Below are positions 1-9,265 of a stretch of DNA of 64,000 bases, in pieces (positions within the stretch are counted from its first letter, which is position 1; each line of letters begins with the position of its first letter). Under the pieces are notes generated by a model. It worked only from the letters and a program-made list of their open reading frames with translations, ran no database searches and was not told the origin of the DNA. The DNA is from Paraglaciecola chathamensis S18K6 (GTDB lineage Bacteria > Pseudomonadota > Gammaproteobacteria > Enterobacterales > Alteromonadaceae): assembly GCA_000314955.1 (NCBI GenBank), contig BAEM01000031.1:1-64000 (forward strand). Reading direction: 5' to 3'. The translations under genes and the position numbers were made by a program.

Positions 1-51
1 TGGTGTTGTTGCAAAAATCATTGCTTAATTGCTAGCAAATTGATTTGAAAG

Positions 52-77
52 AAAGGTCACTTCGGTGGCCTTTTTTT
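52..77 (+). terminator. Rho-independent terminator of a gene upstream of the window
   Basis: A 9-bp stem (AAAGGTCAC / GTGGCCTTT, one G-T pair) with a TTCG tetraloop is followed by a run of seven T. This is a textbook intrinsic terminator reading rightwards. Its gene lies before base 1 and is not visible. Confidence 0.8.
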
Positions 78-78
78 A

Positions 79-439
79 TGCCTGCAATAAAGGTGAGTTT
101 AGAGGTCGAACCCATCCATGGTAGCTCGGTCCAGTGCACACATCCATGTGTGCCCGTTCAGTCAGGCGGCGCAGTGCGCCTAAACAAACTGACTTCACCC
201 TTGTCGGTCGTTCAACCGGCTGGCGCCGTGCGCCAGAAAGATTCCGGCTTCACCCTTTTTTGTGCCTGTAAGAAAGTTAAATGTCGAGGGTGAACCCATC
301 CCTAGTGATGGAGTCCAGCCCGACATCTCGATAACTACTCCTGCGTTATTCTACCTTCAACCATCCATGGTGGTCGCCTGTCGGTCGTTCAACCGGCTGG
401 TGCGGTGCACCAGAAAGATTCCGGTTTCATCTTTTTTTA
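79..439. repeat. Two diverged ~180-bp tandem intergenic units rich in hairpins
   Basis: Unit A starts near 79 and unit B near 263. Both run in the same order: a TGCCTG start, an 'AACCCATCC' segment (109-117 and 292-300), then a strongly conserved 3' part (203-262 and 380-439, about 50 of 60 bases alike) with CGGTCGTTCAACCGGCTGG, a hairpin, AAAGATTCCGG and a T-run. The hairpins are CTGGCGC-CGT-GCGCCAG (220-236) and CTGGTGC-GGT-GCACCAG (397-413), so one stem pair changed on both sides. Unit A also holds GCACACAT-CC-ATGTGTGC (136-153) and GGCGCA-G-TGCGCC (168-180). Two short open frames cross the units, but they lack a ribosome site and are not called as genes. Confidence 0.7.
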
Positions 440-599
440 GTCTTTTTACTGTTGCACCAAATGGTCAATTACTTGCCGATAAATTTCACCTGAATTCCGG
501 TTAATTTAGTTCAATAGTGTAGAATGACGTCATGCATTTGGCTCCCTTGCCGATACAAAATTAGCTTTGCTTAACTTTCCCACTCTCGTAAGAACACAA

Positions 600-2525
600 A
601 TGAAACAGTTATCTATTAAACAAAAAATAATGCTCACGCTTACTCTCTTCGTGCTATTAACTTCGGTGCTCGTCGGTGGGATAAGCATGATGACAGCGAG
701 AAGCGCCGTTGAATCACGCGTGCTAAGTACCGAGCTACCAAACGTCGTTAAGCGTATCGGTAATCAAATTGACAGCAAAATTATCGCAATGCAGCTTATC
801 GCCACGCAAATCGCTACTGATCCATTTATTTTGCAATGGAATGCCCAAGGCCAGTCAGAGCAAGGCGAGAAAACATTTATTCAAGTGTTGAAAAATGCCG
901 TAAGCAAACACGGCCTAAGTGCTGCTTCTTTTGCCGATAAGCAAACGAATCGCTACTGGAACCAAGATGGCTTTCTGCGAACCTTAAAAGACGATGCAGC
1001 CGATGGTTGGTTTTTTGATTATACCCAAAGTAAGCAACCCACTATGGTCAGTGTTTACAGAGATCCAAATACAGGTAAAACGGATCTTTTTGTTAACTAT
1101 CAGCAACGCAATGGACGCGGACTGTCAGGAACGGCAAAATCGTTCAAGGACGTGGTGGATTTGCTGGCGAGTTTTCAGTTAGAGCAATCTGGTTTTGTGT
1201 ATTTGGTTGATGGTCAGGGTAAAGTACGTTTACACACAGATGCAGGCTTAATTAACCAAGCGGATCTAGCAAGCCTTTATGGTGTCAATAACGTTACTAA
1301 TTTACTGAATGAAAACGACTTTAATTTAGCAGTTATTAATAAAGACGATTCCGATTTTATTGTGGCCTCGAGTTTTATACCTAGTATGAATTGGTTTGTT
1401 GTTGCCCAAGTGCCCTATGATGAAATGTTCGCTTCGTTGCGCAGTGCTACTTGGCACATTACACTTTGGGCTTTGTTGATCGCCGTTTTGGCCTGCGTTG
1501 CAGCTTGGTTTGTTGCTAGCAGTATTACTCAACCTATAAGTCGTTTGGCACAAGTGTTTATGCGCTTGGGTTCTGGGAATGCTGATCTTACTTATCGGTT
1601 GCCAGAGCATGGTCAAAAGGAAGTGGCAGATGTCGCTAAAGGTTACAATCAGTTTGTAAATCAATTAGATCAAACCTTTACTGAGGTGGTGCAAAATAGT
1701 GTGGCACTCAAGGACGTTGCTCGTTCGTTACAAAATATAGCGGGAGAGACCCTAGAAAGTGCCCAACATAGCGATGAGCATACCCAAGATATCTCTATGA
1801 ATTTGAGCCAAGTAAGCAGTGCTGTCAGCGAAGTAGCAAAAAGCGCGGAGTCAGCGACCTTGGTAGCCGTGCAAATCAATTCAGAGGGTGCGCAAATATC
1901 TCAGGTGATTACCAACACTCAGCAAGATATTAATGGCTTGGTGAGTAAAATTAATGATGTGGCTGAGGTCATTCGCTCTCTTAGCAATAACACAGATACA
2001 ATTGCCAACGTACTGGAAAATATTCAGGCAATTTCTGATCAAACAAACTTGTTAGCACTTAATGCGGCTATTGAAGCGGCCAGAGCTGGTGAACAAGGCA
2101 GGGGTTTTGCCGTTGTTGCTGATGAGGTTCGCACATTAGCAAAGCGTACTGCGGATTCTACCCATGAAGTGCAGGCCATTATGCAAGAGCTCAAGGTAAC
2201 CTCGGCATCTGCAACCAAAGAAATTTCATCTATCATTGAACAGTCGCAAATCACAGCGAGTTCTATTGGCACTGCACATCAAGTGCTTGAGGCTAATAGC
2301 GCTCACTTCAACGATATTACTCACGCGAATCGTTCAGTGGCTGCAGCAACAGAAGAACAGTCTGTCAGCATTGAATTGATTAATCGTAATATGCAAGATA
2401 TTCGAAATCGTTCCCAACAAAACATGCATAAAATTGCTCAGATGGCCGATGAGTCTGGTGGGCTGAACGCGCTTGCACAACAACTTGATGCCCTGACCCA
2501 TCAGTTTAATAAAGACAAAAGATAA
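600..2525 (+). CDS. Methyl-accepting chemotaxis protein with periplasmic sensor domain
   Basis: Inner-membrane chemoreceptor, expected to signal to CheA/CheW and control flagellar rotation. From the ATG at 600 it has 641 residues: TM1 at about 10-32, a periplasmic region to about 285 that looks dCache-like, TM2 at about 286-308, a HAMP linker, then a long helical signalling domain. The conserved hairpin tip lies at about 478-515 ([20 protein letters not shown] followed by [14 protein letters not shown]), which fixes the family. No CheR-binding pentapeptide is visible at the C-terminus. A TTG start at 567 is also open, but ATG 600 gives the usual short basic N-terminus before TM1. The ligand cannot be read from sequence. 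It is monocistronic and converges on yigZ. Confidence 0.93.
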   Translation: MKQLSIKQKIMLTLTLFVLLTSVLVGGISMMTARSAVESRVLSTELPNVVKRIGNQIDSKIIAMQLIATQIATDPFILQWNAQGQSEQGEKTFIQVLKNAVSKHGLSAASFADKQTNRYWNQDGFLRTLKDDAADGWFFDYTQSKQPTMVSVYRDPNTGKTDLFVNYQQRNGRGLSGTAKSFKDVVDLLASFQLEQSGFVYLVDGQGKVRLHTDAGLINQADLASLYGVNNVTNLLNENDFNLAVINKDDSDFIVASSFIPSMNWFVVAQVPYDEMFASLRSATWHITLWALLIAVLACVAAWFVASSITQPISRLAQVFMRLGSGNADLTYRLPEHGQKEVADVAKGYNQFVNQLDQTFTEVVQNSVALKDVARSLQNIAGETLESAQHSDEHTQDISMNLSQVSSAVSEVAKSAESATLVAVQINSEGAQISQVITNTQQDINGLVSKINDVAEVIRSLSNNTDTIANVLENIQAISDQTNLLALNAAIEAARAGEQGRGFAVVADEVRTLAKRTADSTHEVQAIMQELKVTSASATKEISSIIEQSQITASSIGTAHQVLEANSAHFNDITHANRSVAAATEEQSVSIELINRNMQDIRNRSQQNMHKIAQMADESGGLNALAQQLDALTHQFNKDKR

Positions 2526-2551
2526 TGTTTTCCCCTAAGCGATGGGTAAGA

Positions 2552-3181
2552 CTAGTCTCCTAGGGGGATACGTTGAACAGTTAATTTATCTGCATCGTAC
2601 AAACTGGCTTTGTGTAATAAAGAGGTCAGGTGAATCGCTTCGATTGATGCGGTTATCTTGGCTTTTTCACCAAAATCAGACACCTCTACTTTAAGCGCAA
2701 ACTCGCGGGTTAAATCGTCTATAACGCCCTGTAAGGCATAATTGTACTCAAGGCTGACTTTGTCCATGGCGACGCGAGTTTTAGTCTTCACAAGGGGCAG
2801 AGCTTGTTTAACGCCACCGCCATAAGCTTTAACTAATCCTCCTGTTCCCAGCTTGATGCCGCCTGAATAGCGTACTACCACGGCACAAATCTCACCGATA
2901 TTACTGCCCTGTAACTGGGCGAGAATAGGTTTGCCTGCGGTTCCACTTGGCTCGCCATCATCACTAAAGCCCAGTTGCATAGAATCACTTGGTGCGCCAG
3001 CAACAAATCCCCAGCAGTGATGACGTGCTTGTGAGTGGGTGTCTTTCATTTGCTGAACAAAGGCTTTGGCTTTTTCAGCACTAGGCGTATGTGCTAAGCA
3101 GGTTATAAAGCGGCTACGTTTTATTTCCTCTTCAAAGGTAACTGTGGCACTAGGAATTAAATACGGGGGCGTAATAGGCAT
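2552..3181 (-). CDS. yigZ: IMPACT/YigZ family protein
   Basis: A 209-residue protein of the YigZ/IMPACT family (UPF0029 N-terminal domain plus DUF1949 C-terminal domain). The N-terminal half carries the typical run HHCWGFVAG, GFSDDGEPSGTAGKP and VVRYSGGIKLGTGGL; the C-terminal ~70 residues fit the ferredoxin-like DUF1949 fold. Bacterial members are soluble proteins of uncertain role; eukaryotic IMPACT modulates GCN2, so a link to translation is often suggested but not proven. Length matches E. coli YigZ (about 205). It follows ppc on the same strand, but a strong terminator separates them, so it is probably transcribed alone. Confidence 0.9.
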   Translation of the reverse strand: MPITPPYLIPSATVTFEEEIKRSRFITCLAHTPSAEKAKAFVQQMKDTHSQARHHCWGFVAGAPSDSMQLGFSDDGEPSGTAGKPILAQLQGSNIGEICAVVVRYSGGIKLGTGGLVKAYGGGVKQALPLVKTKTRVAMDKVSLEYNYALQGVIDDLTREFALKVEVSDFGEKAKITASIEAIHLTSLLHKASLYDADKLTVQRIPLGD

Positions 3182-3234
3182 AAACTCTATCGTTTGGCAG
3201 AAAAATGAACTAATGAAAATTATACGTAAAATGC

Positions 3235-3275
3235 AAAAAACTGTCTCAGGTGTTTGCCTGAGACAGTTTTTATTT
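3235..3275 (-). terminator. Terminator of ppc
   Basis: Perfect stem AAAACTGTCTCAGG / CCTGAGACAGTTTT with a short loop (TGTTTG), flanked by A-run and T-run so it could work both ways. It lies downstream of ppc and upstream of yigZ, both on the minus strand. Confidence 0.88.
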
Positions 3276-3305
3276 GAACAAACGAGCTTTAATCTAGTGA
3301 GTAGG

Positions 3306-3361
3306 CGCTACCCGGTAGAGTACTACCCCGTAGACGCTACCCGGTAGAGTACTACCCCGTA
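3306..3361. repeat. Two identical 27-bp direct repeats overlapping the ppc stop codon
   Basis: The 27-mer beginning CGCTACCCGGTAGAGTACTA is present at 3306-3332 and again, identical, at 3335-3361 (period 29 bp). Each copy holds the small palindrome CTAC-CCG-GTAG. The second copy contains the last codons and the TAG stop of ppc (3352-3354). Confidence 0.9.
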
Positions 3362-5970
3362 TTCCTCATACCCACGGCGATACCTGCAATGGTGACCATC
3401 ATGGCACGTTCTAGGGTCGGGTCGGCTTCATCACCTTTGGCACGAATCCGCTCTAGCAATTCTATTTGTAAGAAGTGCAGTGGTTGTAAGTAACCCGCAC
3501 GGATGTTCATTGACTCATTGCCTTTAGGATCTGACTCCATGACTTCTTTTTGTTGAAGTACATCCAGCAACAGGCTCATGCTCATATTCAGTTCATCACG
3601 TAGAGCATCACCTAAATGACGCAATTCTTCTGGTACCAAACGTTTGTCGTATTCAGCACTGATACGAGGATCCGCTTTGCCAAATACCATGTCTAACATC
3701 GAAAAGCGCGAATGGAAGAAAGGCCAATTCGCTAGCATGTCGTCGATAAGAGGGCGATGACCGGCATCGATAGCCGTTTGTACTGCTTTCATTGCGCCTA
3801 ACCATGAAGGTAATACTAAGCGTGTTTGCGCCCAAGCAAAAATCCATGGGATCGCACGTAAACTTTCAATGCCACCACTGGGCTTACGTTTAGCTGGGCG
3901 ACTACCTAGTGGCAGTTTACCTAACTCTTGCTCAGGGGTCGCAACCCTAAAATAAGGCACAAAACTTTCATCGTGTCTTACCGTGTTGCGGTAATTATCA
4001 CGGGCGTTAGCTGCTACTTCAGTGATCAAGTCACGCCATTCTTGTTTTGGTGCCGGCGGCGGAGAAATTAACGCTTCTAATATTGCACTTGCATACAAAG
4101 ACAGGCTACGCTGTGCAAGTTGCGGCATACCGAATTTGTAGCGAATGGTTTCGCCTTGCTCTGTTACGCGGAAACCACCTGATAGTGACCCCGGAGGCTG
4201 AGAAAGAATCGCAGCATGAGCAGGTAAGCCACCGCGACCAATCGTACCGCCACGGCCATGGAACAAGGTTAATTCAACACCGAATTTCTCAGCAATTGCA
4301 ACAAGGGCTTCTTGAGACTCGTATTGAGCCCAACCAGCTGCCATGGCACCCGCATCTTTTGCTGAATCAGAATAACCGATCATCACGTATTGGTGGCCTT
4401 GAATATATCCACGATACCAGTCGATGTTCATTAGGGCATCAATAACGCTTGAAGCAGCGTTCAAGTCGTCTAACGTTTCGAACAGAGGTGCCACCGGCAT
4501 AGGCCAGGTCACGCCAAATTCACGCAATAATAAATGTACGCTGAGCACGTCAGAGGGCAAACTTGCCATGGAGATGATATAAATCCCAAAGCCTTCTTCG
4601 CTATGTTGCGCGACCACTTTACATGTATCAATGACTTCTTGTACGTCAGCAGAAGGCTGCCATTTCGACGGGAACAATGGGCGCTTCGAGCTTAGCTCTT
4701 TCAATAAGAAAGCTTGTTTGTCTTCTTCACTCCAATTGGCGTAGTCACCCATGCCTAAGTGACGCGTTAGCTCGCTGAATACATCAGCATGACGTTCAGA
4801 GTCTTGGCGAATATCTAATTTAAGCAGATGTACACCAAAACAATGTACTCGGCGAATGGTGTCTAATAAACGGCCATCGGCGATGACGCTCATGCCACAG
4901 GCTTGCAACGAGTTGTAGCACAGCATCAAGGGCGTAAGTAATTCGTCTTTGCTGCTAATCCATTCGCTGTCGTCAACGGCTTCACCGTTTAGAAACTCAG
5001 CAATACCGTTTTTAGTGTTAGTGAGTTTATTCAAAAGTGGGCGTAGCAACGCGCGATACGGTTCAAGTTCGTCACCGACCTTAGCGCGAATTGTGTCATC
5101 ACAATCGCTCATAGACAGCTCAACTTGCAGCATATCCACGTCTTGGGCGAAAAGTTTAGCTGCGCGTTTACGAGCTAACAGCAATACTTGCTGGGTAACT
5201 TTTGACGTAACAAAAGGGTTACCGTCTCGGTCTCCACCCATCCAGGAGCTTAACTTTACTGGTGCTGCATCTAGCGGTAGGGCAAGGTCATATTTTGCTT
5301 CGAATTTAGTGCTTAACTCGCGTACGAAATCAGGTACGGCTTCCCACAGTGAGTTTTCAATCACTGAGAAGCCCCAGCGCGCTTCATCAACGGGAGTCGG
5401 GCGTACGGTACGGATTTCTTCAGTGTGCCAAGCTTGGGCCACTAAGTCAGAAATACGTGTGCGAATTTTATCTCGCTCGATGTCAGTTAAGCTAGTTTGG
5501 TGTATTTGACGTAAACACTGCGCTAATTCACTGTGTTTATGGATCAAGGTACGACGTGTCACTTCGGTAGGGTGAGCCGTTAATACCAATTCGATGCTAA
5601 GTTGATTAACTGCTTTTTCGAAGGTTTCAGCCGATACATTGTCTTTGTCCAAATGATTGAACAATTCTTGAATGGAATCTTGATCGTGATTAGCACTATT
5701 AAACTCTTGCTCTGCAATATTGGCTAAATTTAAAAACTGAGAGAATGCACGGCCAACAACAAGTAGTTGTTCGTCTTCAAGTTCGCTGAAAAGGGCTTTC
5801 AGTTTATCTGAACAGTCTGTATCACCTTTGTATGATTCACGACCGTCTAATCTGATGGCTTCTATTCGCTGCAGCCACTCATCCCCTAACTGGGCTCTGA
5901 TCATGTCCCCTAACGTTGAACCTAGGTTACGTACCGTTTCTTTGAGTTGTGAGTCTAGAATTTTTGGCAC
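3352..5970 (-). CDS. ppc: Phosphoenolpyruvate carboxylase
   Basis: Converts phosphoenolpyruvate and bicarbonate to oxaloacetate and phosphate, refilling the TCA cycle; cytoplasmic homotetramer. The 872 residues are close to the E. coli length (883). Signature parts are present: LTAHPTEVTRRT with catalytic His at about 133, the glycine loop FHGRGGTIGRGG, and the conserved C-terminus MRNTG. It appears to be monocistronic, with its own terminator at 3235-3275. The stop codon falls inside the second copy of a 27-bp direct repeat, so the final codons are shared with that repeat; the RNTG end is still intact, so the gene looks functional. Confidence 0.98.
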   Translation of the reverse strand: MPKILDSQLKETVRNLGSTLGDMIRAQLGDEWLQRIEAIRLDGRESYKGDTDCSDKLKALFSELEDEQLLVVGRAFSQFLNLANIAEQEFNSANHDQDSIQELFNHLDKDNVSAETFEKAVNQLSIELVLTAHPTEVTRRTLIHKHSELAQCLRQIHQTSLTDIERDKIRTRISDLVAQAWHTEEIRTVRPTPVDEARWGFSVIENSLWEAVPDFVRELSTKFEAKYDLALPLDAAPVKLSSWMGGDRDGNPFVTSKVTQQVLLLARKRAAKLFAQDVDMLQVELSMSDCDDTIRAKVGDELEPYRALLRPLLNKLTNTKNGIAEFLNGEAVDDSEWISSKDELLTPLMLCYNSLQACGMSVIADGRLLDTIRRVHCFGVHLLKLDIRQDSERHADVFSELTRHLGMGDYANWSEEDKQAFLLKELSSKRPLFPSKWQPSADVQEVIDTCKVVAQHSEEGFGIYIISMASLPSDVLSVHLLLREFGVTWPMPVAPLFETLDDLNAASSVIDALMNIDWYRGYIQGHQYVMIGYSDSAKDAGAMAAGWAQYESQEALVAIAEKFGVELTLFHGRGGTIGRGGLPAHAAILSQPPGSLSGGFRVTEQGETIRYKFGMPQLAQRSLSLYASAILEALISPPPAPKQEWRDLITEVAANARDNYRNTVRHDESFVPYFRVATPEQELGKLPLGSRPAKRKPSGGIESLRAIPWIFAWAQTRLVLPSWLGAMKAVQTAIDAGHRPLIDDMLANWPFFHSRFSMLDMVFGKADPRISAEYDKRLVPEELRHLGDALRDELNMSMSLLLDVLQQKEVMESDPKGNESMNIRAGYLQPLHFLQIELLERIRAKGDEADPTLERAMMVTIAGIAVGMRNTG

Positions 5971-6274
5971 TGGTGCCTCCGCTGGAATTATAGAAGATTA
6001 ATGATTAATGCTAAGAACAGCCCGTTACCATACTGTTAAAATGGTGAATTGTCTAAAAACCAAAAGTGGTAACTTAGCAACAAGATGCATACTTTTACCT
6101 TAAAGTTAGCGGCAGTGGTAGGTGTATTTGCACTTGAAAGTTTTCATTATTGCTTACGGATAAAACTAACTACAGACGCTTTTTTAAATCAGCGTGTGCT
6201 TTGTGATACCCTGTCGACCAATTTTTATGAAGCAGTGTGATTTTACGCTGTTATTCAAATTTCTAGGAGTCATT
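5971..6274. other. Divergent promoter region between ppc and fklB
   Basis: A 304-bp gap between divergently transcribed genes. It should hold both promoters. I see no strong consensus -35/-10 pair, no clear palindrome and no small gene apart from the fklB ribosome site at 6265-6269. Confidence 0.5.
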
Positions 6275-6895
6275 GTGTCAGATAAATTTTCAACGATTGA
6301 GTTACAAGCCAGCTACGGTATTGGTCTGCAAATGGGTGAGCAACTTCGTTCAAATCCATTCGACGGCTTGGATATCTCAGCCGTTCAAGAAGGCCTAGCA
6401 GATGCCTTTAACTTGCAACCAGCTCAAGTTACGAATGATGCACTTCGCGAAGCGTTCAATGAAATTCATCAGCGCATGCAAGCTGCTAAAAACGCGCAGT
6501 TCGCTGAAGCACAAGAAGCGGGCGAAGCATTCTTGTCAGACAACGCTAAGCGTGACGAAGTGACGGTAACTGAAAGTGGTTTACAGTACGAAGTGATTAA
6601 CGCGGGTAACGGTGAAACGCCGACTGCTGCGTCTACTGTACGTGTTCATTATCACGGCACTTTACTAGACGGAACTGTTTTCGACAGCTCTTATGATCGC
6701 GGTCAGCCAGCTGAATTCCCTGTTGGTGGTGTCATTAAAGGTTGGACTGAAGCACTTCAGCTTATGCAAGTTGGTGCTAAGTTACGTTTATTTGTTCCAC
6801 ATGATCTGGCTTATGGCGAACAAGGTGCTGGCGGCGCAATCGCTCCATTTAGTACGCTTGTTTTCGATGTCGAGTTACTTGATATCATCGCATAA
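6275..6895 (+). CDS. fklB: FKBP-type peptidyl-prolyl cis-trans isomerase (FKBP22/FklB)
   Basis: Prolyl isomerase and chaperone. The chosen start is GTG 6275, because AGGAG sits 5 bases before it and it gives 206 residues, the same as E. coli FklB; a longer frame from 6194 adds an unlikely N-terminus. Residues 1-85 form the helical dimerisation arm (begins SDKFSTIELQASYGIGLQMG) and about 110-205 form the FKBP domain (VHYHGTLLDGTVFDSS, FPVGGVIKGW, LAYGEQGAGG). No signal peptide is visible, so it should be cytoplasmic. It has its own terminator directly downstream. Confidence 0.93.
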   Translation: MSDKFSTIELQASYGIGLQMGEQLRSNPFDGLDISAVQEGLADAFNLQPAQVTNDALREAFNEIHQRMQAAKNAQFAEAQEAGEAFLSDNAKRDEVTVTESGLQYEVINAGNGETPTAASTVRVHYHGTLLDGTVFDSSYDRGQPAEFPVGGVIKGWTEALQLMQVGAKLRLFVPHDLAYGEQGAGGAIAPFSTLVFDVELLDIIA

Positions 6896-6913
6896 CGTCA
6901 TGTTTGACGATTT

Positions 6914-6940
6914 AAAAAGCCGGTTCGCCGGCTTTTTTTG
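6914..6940 (+). terminator. Terminator of fklB
   Basis: AAAAAGCCGG-TTCG-CCGGCTTTTTTT: strong GC stem, tetraloop and T-run, 19 bases after the fklB stop. Confidence 0.9.
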
Positions 6941-7073
6941 TGTCTAATTATCACAACCTAGTCAAAATGGCATGAAAATTTGCGTGTTTAACAAACTGTT
7001 AAAACACCTAGCGGCTTTTTGCTGGTAAAATAATCGAATATTAGAAGTGTTCTTTGATAATTGAGGAAAATGA

Positions 7074-8639
7074 ATGATTGATATAACTGGCGATCGTGGC
7101 AGCAATGTCAAAAACGATGTGCTATCTGGTATCACGGTTGCGTTAGCACTTGTGCCTGAAGCGGTCGCGTTTGCATTCGTCGCGGGTGTAGAGCCGATGG
7201 TTGGCTTGTATGCGGCCTTTATGATGGGCTTGATAACGTCTGCAATAGGCGGGCGTCCCGGTATGATTTCAGGTGCCACTGGCGCTATGGCTGTTGTCAT
7301 GGTGGCATTGGTAGCACAACATGGTGTGCAATATTTATTTGCTGCTGTGTTGTTAGCAGGTTTACTGCAAATTCTAGCAGGGGTATTTAAGCTAGGAAAA
7401 TTCATTCGTTTGGTACCGTATCCCGTTATGCTCGGTTTTGTAAACGGGTTAGCGATCGTTATTTTCCTTGCTCAGCTCGGACAGTTCAAAATAACCAACA
7501 GCCTAGGTGAACTAGAATGGATGCAGGGTAGTGCACTGTATTACATGTTGGGCCTTGTAGGACTGACTATGGCTATTATCTTCTTATTGCCTAAATTGAC
7601 CAAAGCAGTGCCTGCCTCATTAGTGGCTATAGTCACCGTGACGCTTTTAGTACATGGCTTAGATTTAGAAGCACGCACGGTTATCGATTTCGTACGTGAC
7701 ATGTTACCTGAAGAGCAAAAAGCCAGTGCGACCCTTGCAGGTGAACTACCGTCCTTTGCTATTCCAATGGTGCCATTTAATCTTCAAACCCTATATATCA
7801 TTTTACCTACCTCAGTCATTCTGGCTTTAGTTGGTCTAATTGAATCACTATTAACCTTGTCACTTATTGATGAAATGACCGATACCCGTGGTAGTGGTAA
7901 TCGTGAATGCGTAGGTCAAGGCGTTGCCAATACCGTGAACGGTGTATTTGGTGGTATGGGCGGTTGCGCCATGATTGGACAAAGCATGATCAACATTAAC
8001 TCAGGTGGTCGTGGGCGTTTGTCTGGTATAACAGCGGCATTGGTATTGCTTGGCTTTATCCTGTTTGCCGCTCCATTAATTGAAATGATCCCATTGGCAG
8101 CGTTGGTTGGTGTGATGTTTATCGTTGTTATTGGTACCTTTGAGTGGGCTTCGTTCCGCATTATTCGCGGTGTCAATAAAGAGGATGCATTCGTACTGTT
8201 TCTCGTAACTGCGGTAACCGTTATCGCTGATTTGGCCATTGCAGTCGTCGTCGGGGTTATAGTGTCAGCATTAGTATTCGCTTGGAAACACGCTAAGCAT
8301 ATTTCGGCTAAAACCCATACTGATGATGATGGCTGGAAAGTATACGAGCTGCAGGGGCCGCTGTTTTTTGGTTCTGTTTCTTACTTCAAAGACTTGTTCG
8401 ACCCACAAAATGACCCTCAAGATGTGGTGATTGATTTTAATGAATCGCGTGTATGGGACTCATCAGGCGTAGATGCTATTGATTCTTTAGCAGACAAATA
8501 CCAGCAACAGGGTAAGAAGTTACATATCAGGCATATATCAGCAGAATGCCGAGCATTGATGAACAAAGCTCAGGGTTATGTTGAAATGAATCTGAATGAA
8601 GATCCGCGCTATAAAATTGCTACAGACAAACTGGGTTAA
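7074..8639 (+). CDS. SulP-family anion transporter with STAS domain
   Basis: Inner-membrane transporter of the SulP/SLC26 family, which carries sulfate, bicarbonate or other anions; the substrate here is not readable. The first ~400 of 521 residues are hydrophobic with about 10-12 membrane segments, and open with the family signature [20 protein letters not shown]. The cytoplasmic STAS domain occupies about 420-510 ([19 protein letters not shown]). Start ATG 7074 has a good ribosome site (GAGG, 7 bases before). It is a short SulP type with no carbonic-anhydrase neighbour that would point to bicarbonate. A terminator follows. Confidence 0.92.
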   Translation: MIDITGDRGSNVKNDVLSGITVALALVPEAVAFAFVAGVEPMVGLYAAFMMGLITSAIGGRPGMISGATGAMAVVMVALVAQHGVQYLFAAVLLAGLLQILAGVFKLGKFIRLVPYPVMLGFVNGLAIVIFLAQLGQFKITNSLGELEWMQGSALYYMLGLVGLTMAIIFLLPKLTKAVPASLVAIVTVTLLVHGLDLEARTVIDFVRDMLPEEQKASATLAGELPSFAIPMVPFNLQTLYIILPTSVILALVGLIESLLTLSLIDEMTDTRGSGNRECVGQGVANTVNGVFGGMGGCAMIGQSMININSGGRGRLSGITAALVLLGFILFAAPLIEMIPLAALVGVMFIVVIGTFEWASFRIIRGVNKEDAFVLFLVTAVTVIADLAIAVVVGVIVSALVFAWKHAKHISAKTHTDDDGWKVYELQGPLFFGSVSYFKDLFDPQNDPQDVVIDFNESRVWDSSGVDAIDSLADKYQQQGKKLHIRHISAECRALMNKAQGYVEMNLNEDPRYKIATDKLG

Positions 8640-8668
8640 CCCAGACAGTAGATTTCTAGCGTACAACG

Positions 8669-8706
8669 AAAAAACCGCTGAAGATGGCTTCAGCGGTTTT
8701 TTTATA
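8669..8706. terminator. Bidirectional terminator between SulP gene and DUF3545 gene
   Basis: AAAAAACCGCTGAAG-ATGG-CTTCAGCGGTTTTTTT: perfect stem, A-run on one side and T-run on the other. It serves the rightward SulP gene and the leftward DUF3545 gene. Confidence 0.9.
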
Positions 8707-8711
8707 AGCGT

Positions 8712-8882
8712 TTAAAACATCTCTAATTCATCGGCTTGGGTCATTCCTAGCTCACGCAATTCTTGTCGCAACTTATAGCGATCGTGAATGGCTTCAATCT
8801 CTCTCCACTTTCTTTTTGTTGTTTTCGTTTTAGTTGGGCGGGATTCGGTATCAATTACAGTTAATAATTCAGATGTATCCAT
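8712..8882 (-). CDS. Small DUF3545 family protein
   Basis: A 56-residue basic/acidic protein with the core KRKWREIEAIHDRYKLRQEL typical of DUF3545, a family of about 60 residues found in Vibrio, Shewanella and Alteromonas. Its function is unknown. I prefer the ATG at 8882 (MDTSELLT), because GGAG lies about 7 bases upstream; an in-frame ATG four codons earlier (8894) is the alternative. The charged helical composition with no membrane segment suggests a soluble protein. Confidence 0.75.
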   Translation of the reverse strand: MDTSELLTVIDTESRPTKTKTTKRKWREIEAIHDRYKLRQELRELGMTQADELEMF

Positions 8883-9265
8883 TGAGATCTCCATTATTAC
8901 TTATTGTATAGCATTGAAATCGTTGAGCTTTCCATTATTGGTTAAGTGAAAAACTCAAATAATATTTACCATAGGCAGGAGTAAAATAGAATACATTTCT
9001 TAACTTTATATTAACGTTTGGTGAAGTTTTTTTGACAGTGAAAGGCGCTAAAGTGAGCAATCAAGAGGGTTGCAGCTTAGTTTTGTATATTATTTCATCA
9101 TAAAAAGAATAGATCTCATTTTAGTGGTTGATTGTTTTTTGTACACATAAGGTTCATTTTGCTTTTCTCAAATGCAATTTCTGTTTCGCGCGTTTAATTT
9201 GCCTCTTGATTAATCATTCAAAGTTGCCATGCTACGGGCAAAATACAGCAATCGTAGTATCGTAT
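8883..9265. other. Divergent intergenic region, AT-rich
   Basis: A 383-bp gap between the leftward DUF3545 gene and the rightward CPA2 antiporter gene. The open frame of the antiporter extends back to 9128, but that part encodes Cys/His-rich sequence unlike the family and is treated as untranslated. A TTGACA lies at 9033-9038 without a convincing -10. No RNA gene or repeat is visible. Confidence 0.45.

Noticed and set aside
45-504. Two short open frames (82 and 80 codons)
   Set aside because: They run through the intergenic repeat units, have no ribosome site and encode sequence that merely reflects the repeats.
3306-3361. Short direct repeats as a CRISPR-like array
   Set aside because: Only two copies with a 2-bp gap, no spacers and no cas genes.
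4949-5509. 186-codon frame opposite ppc
   Set aside because: Lies fully antisense within the clear ppc gene and shows no family pattern.
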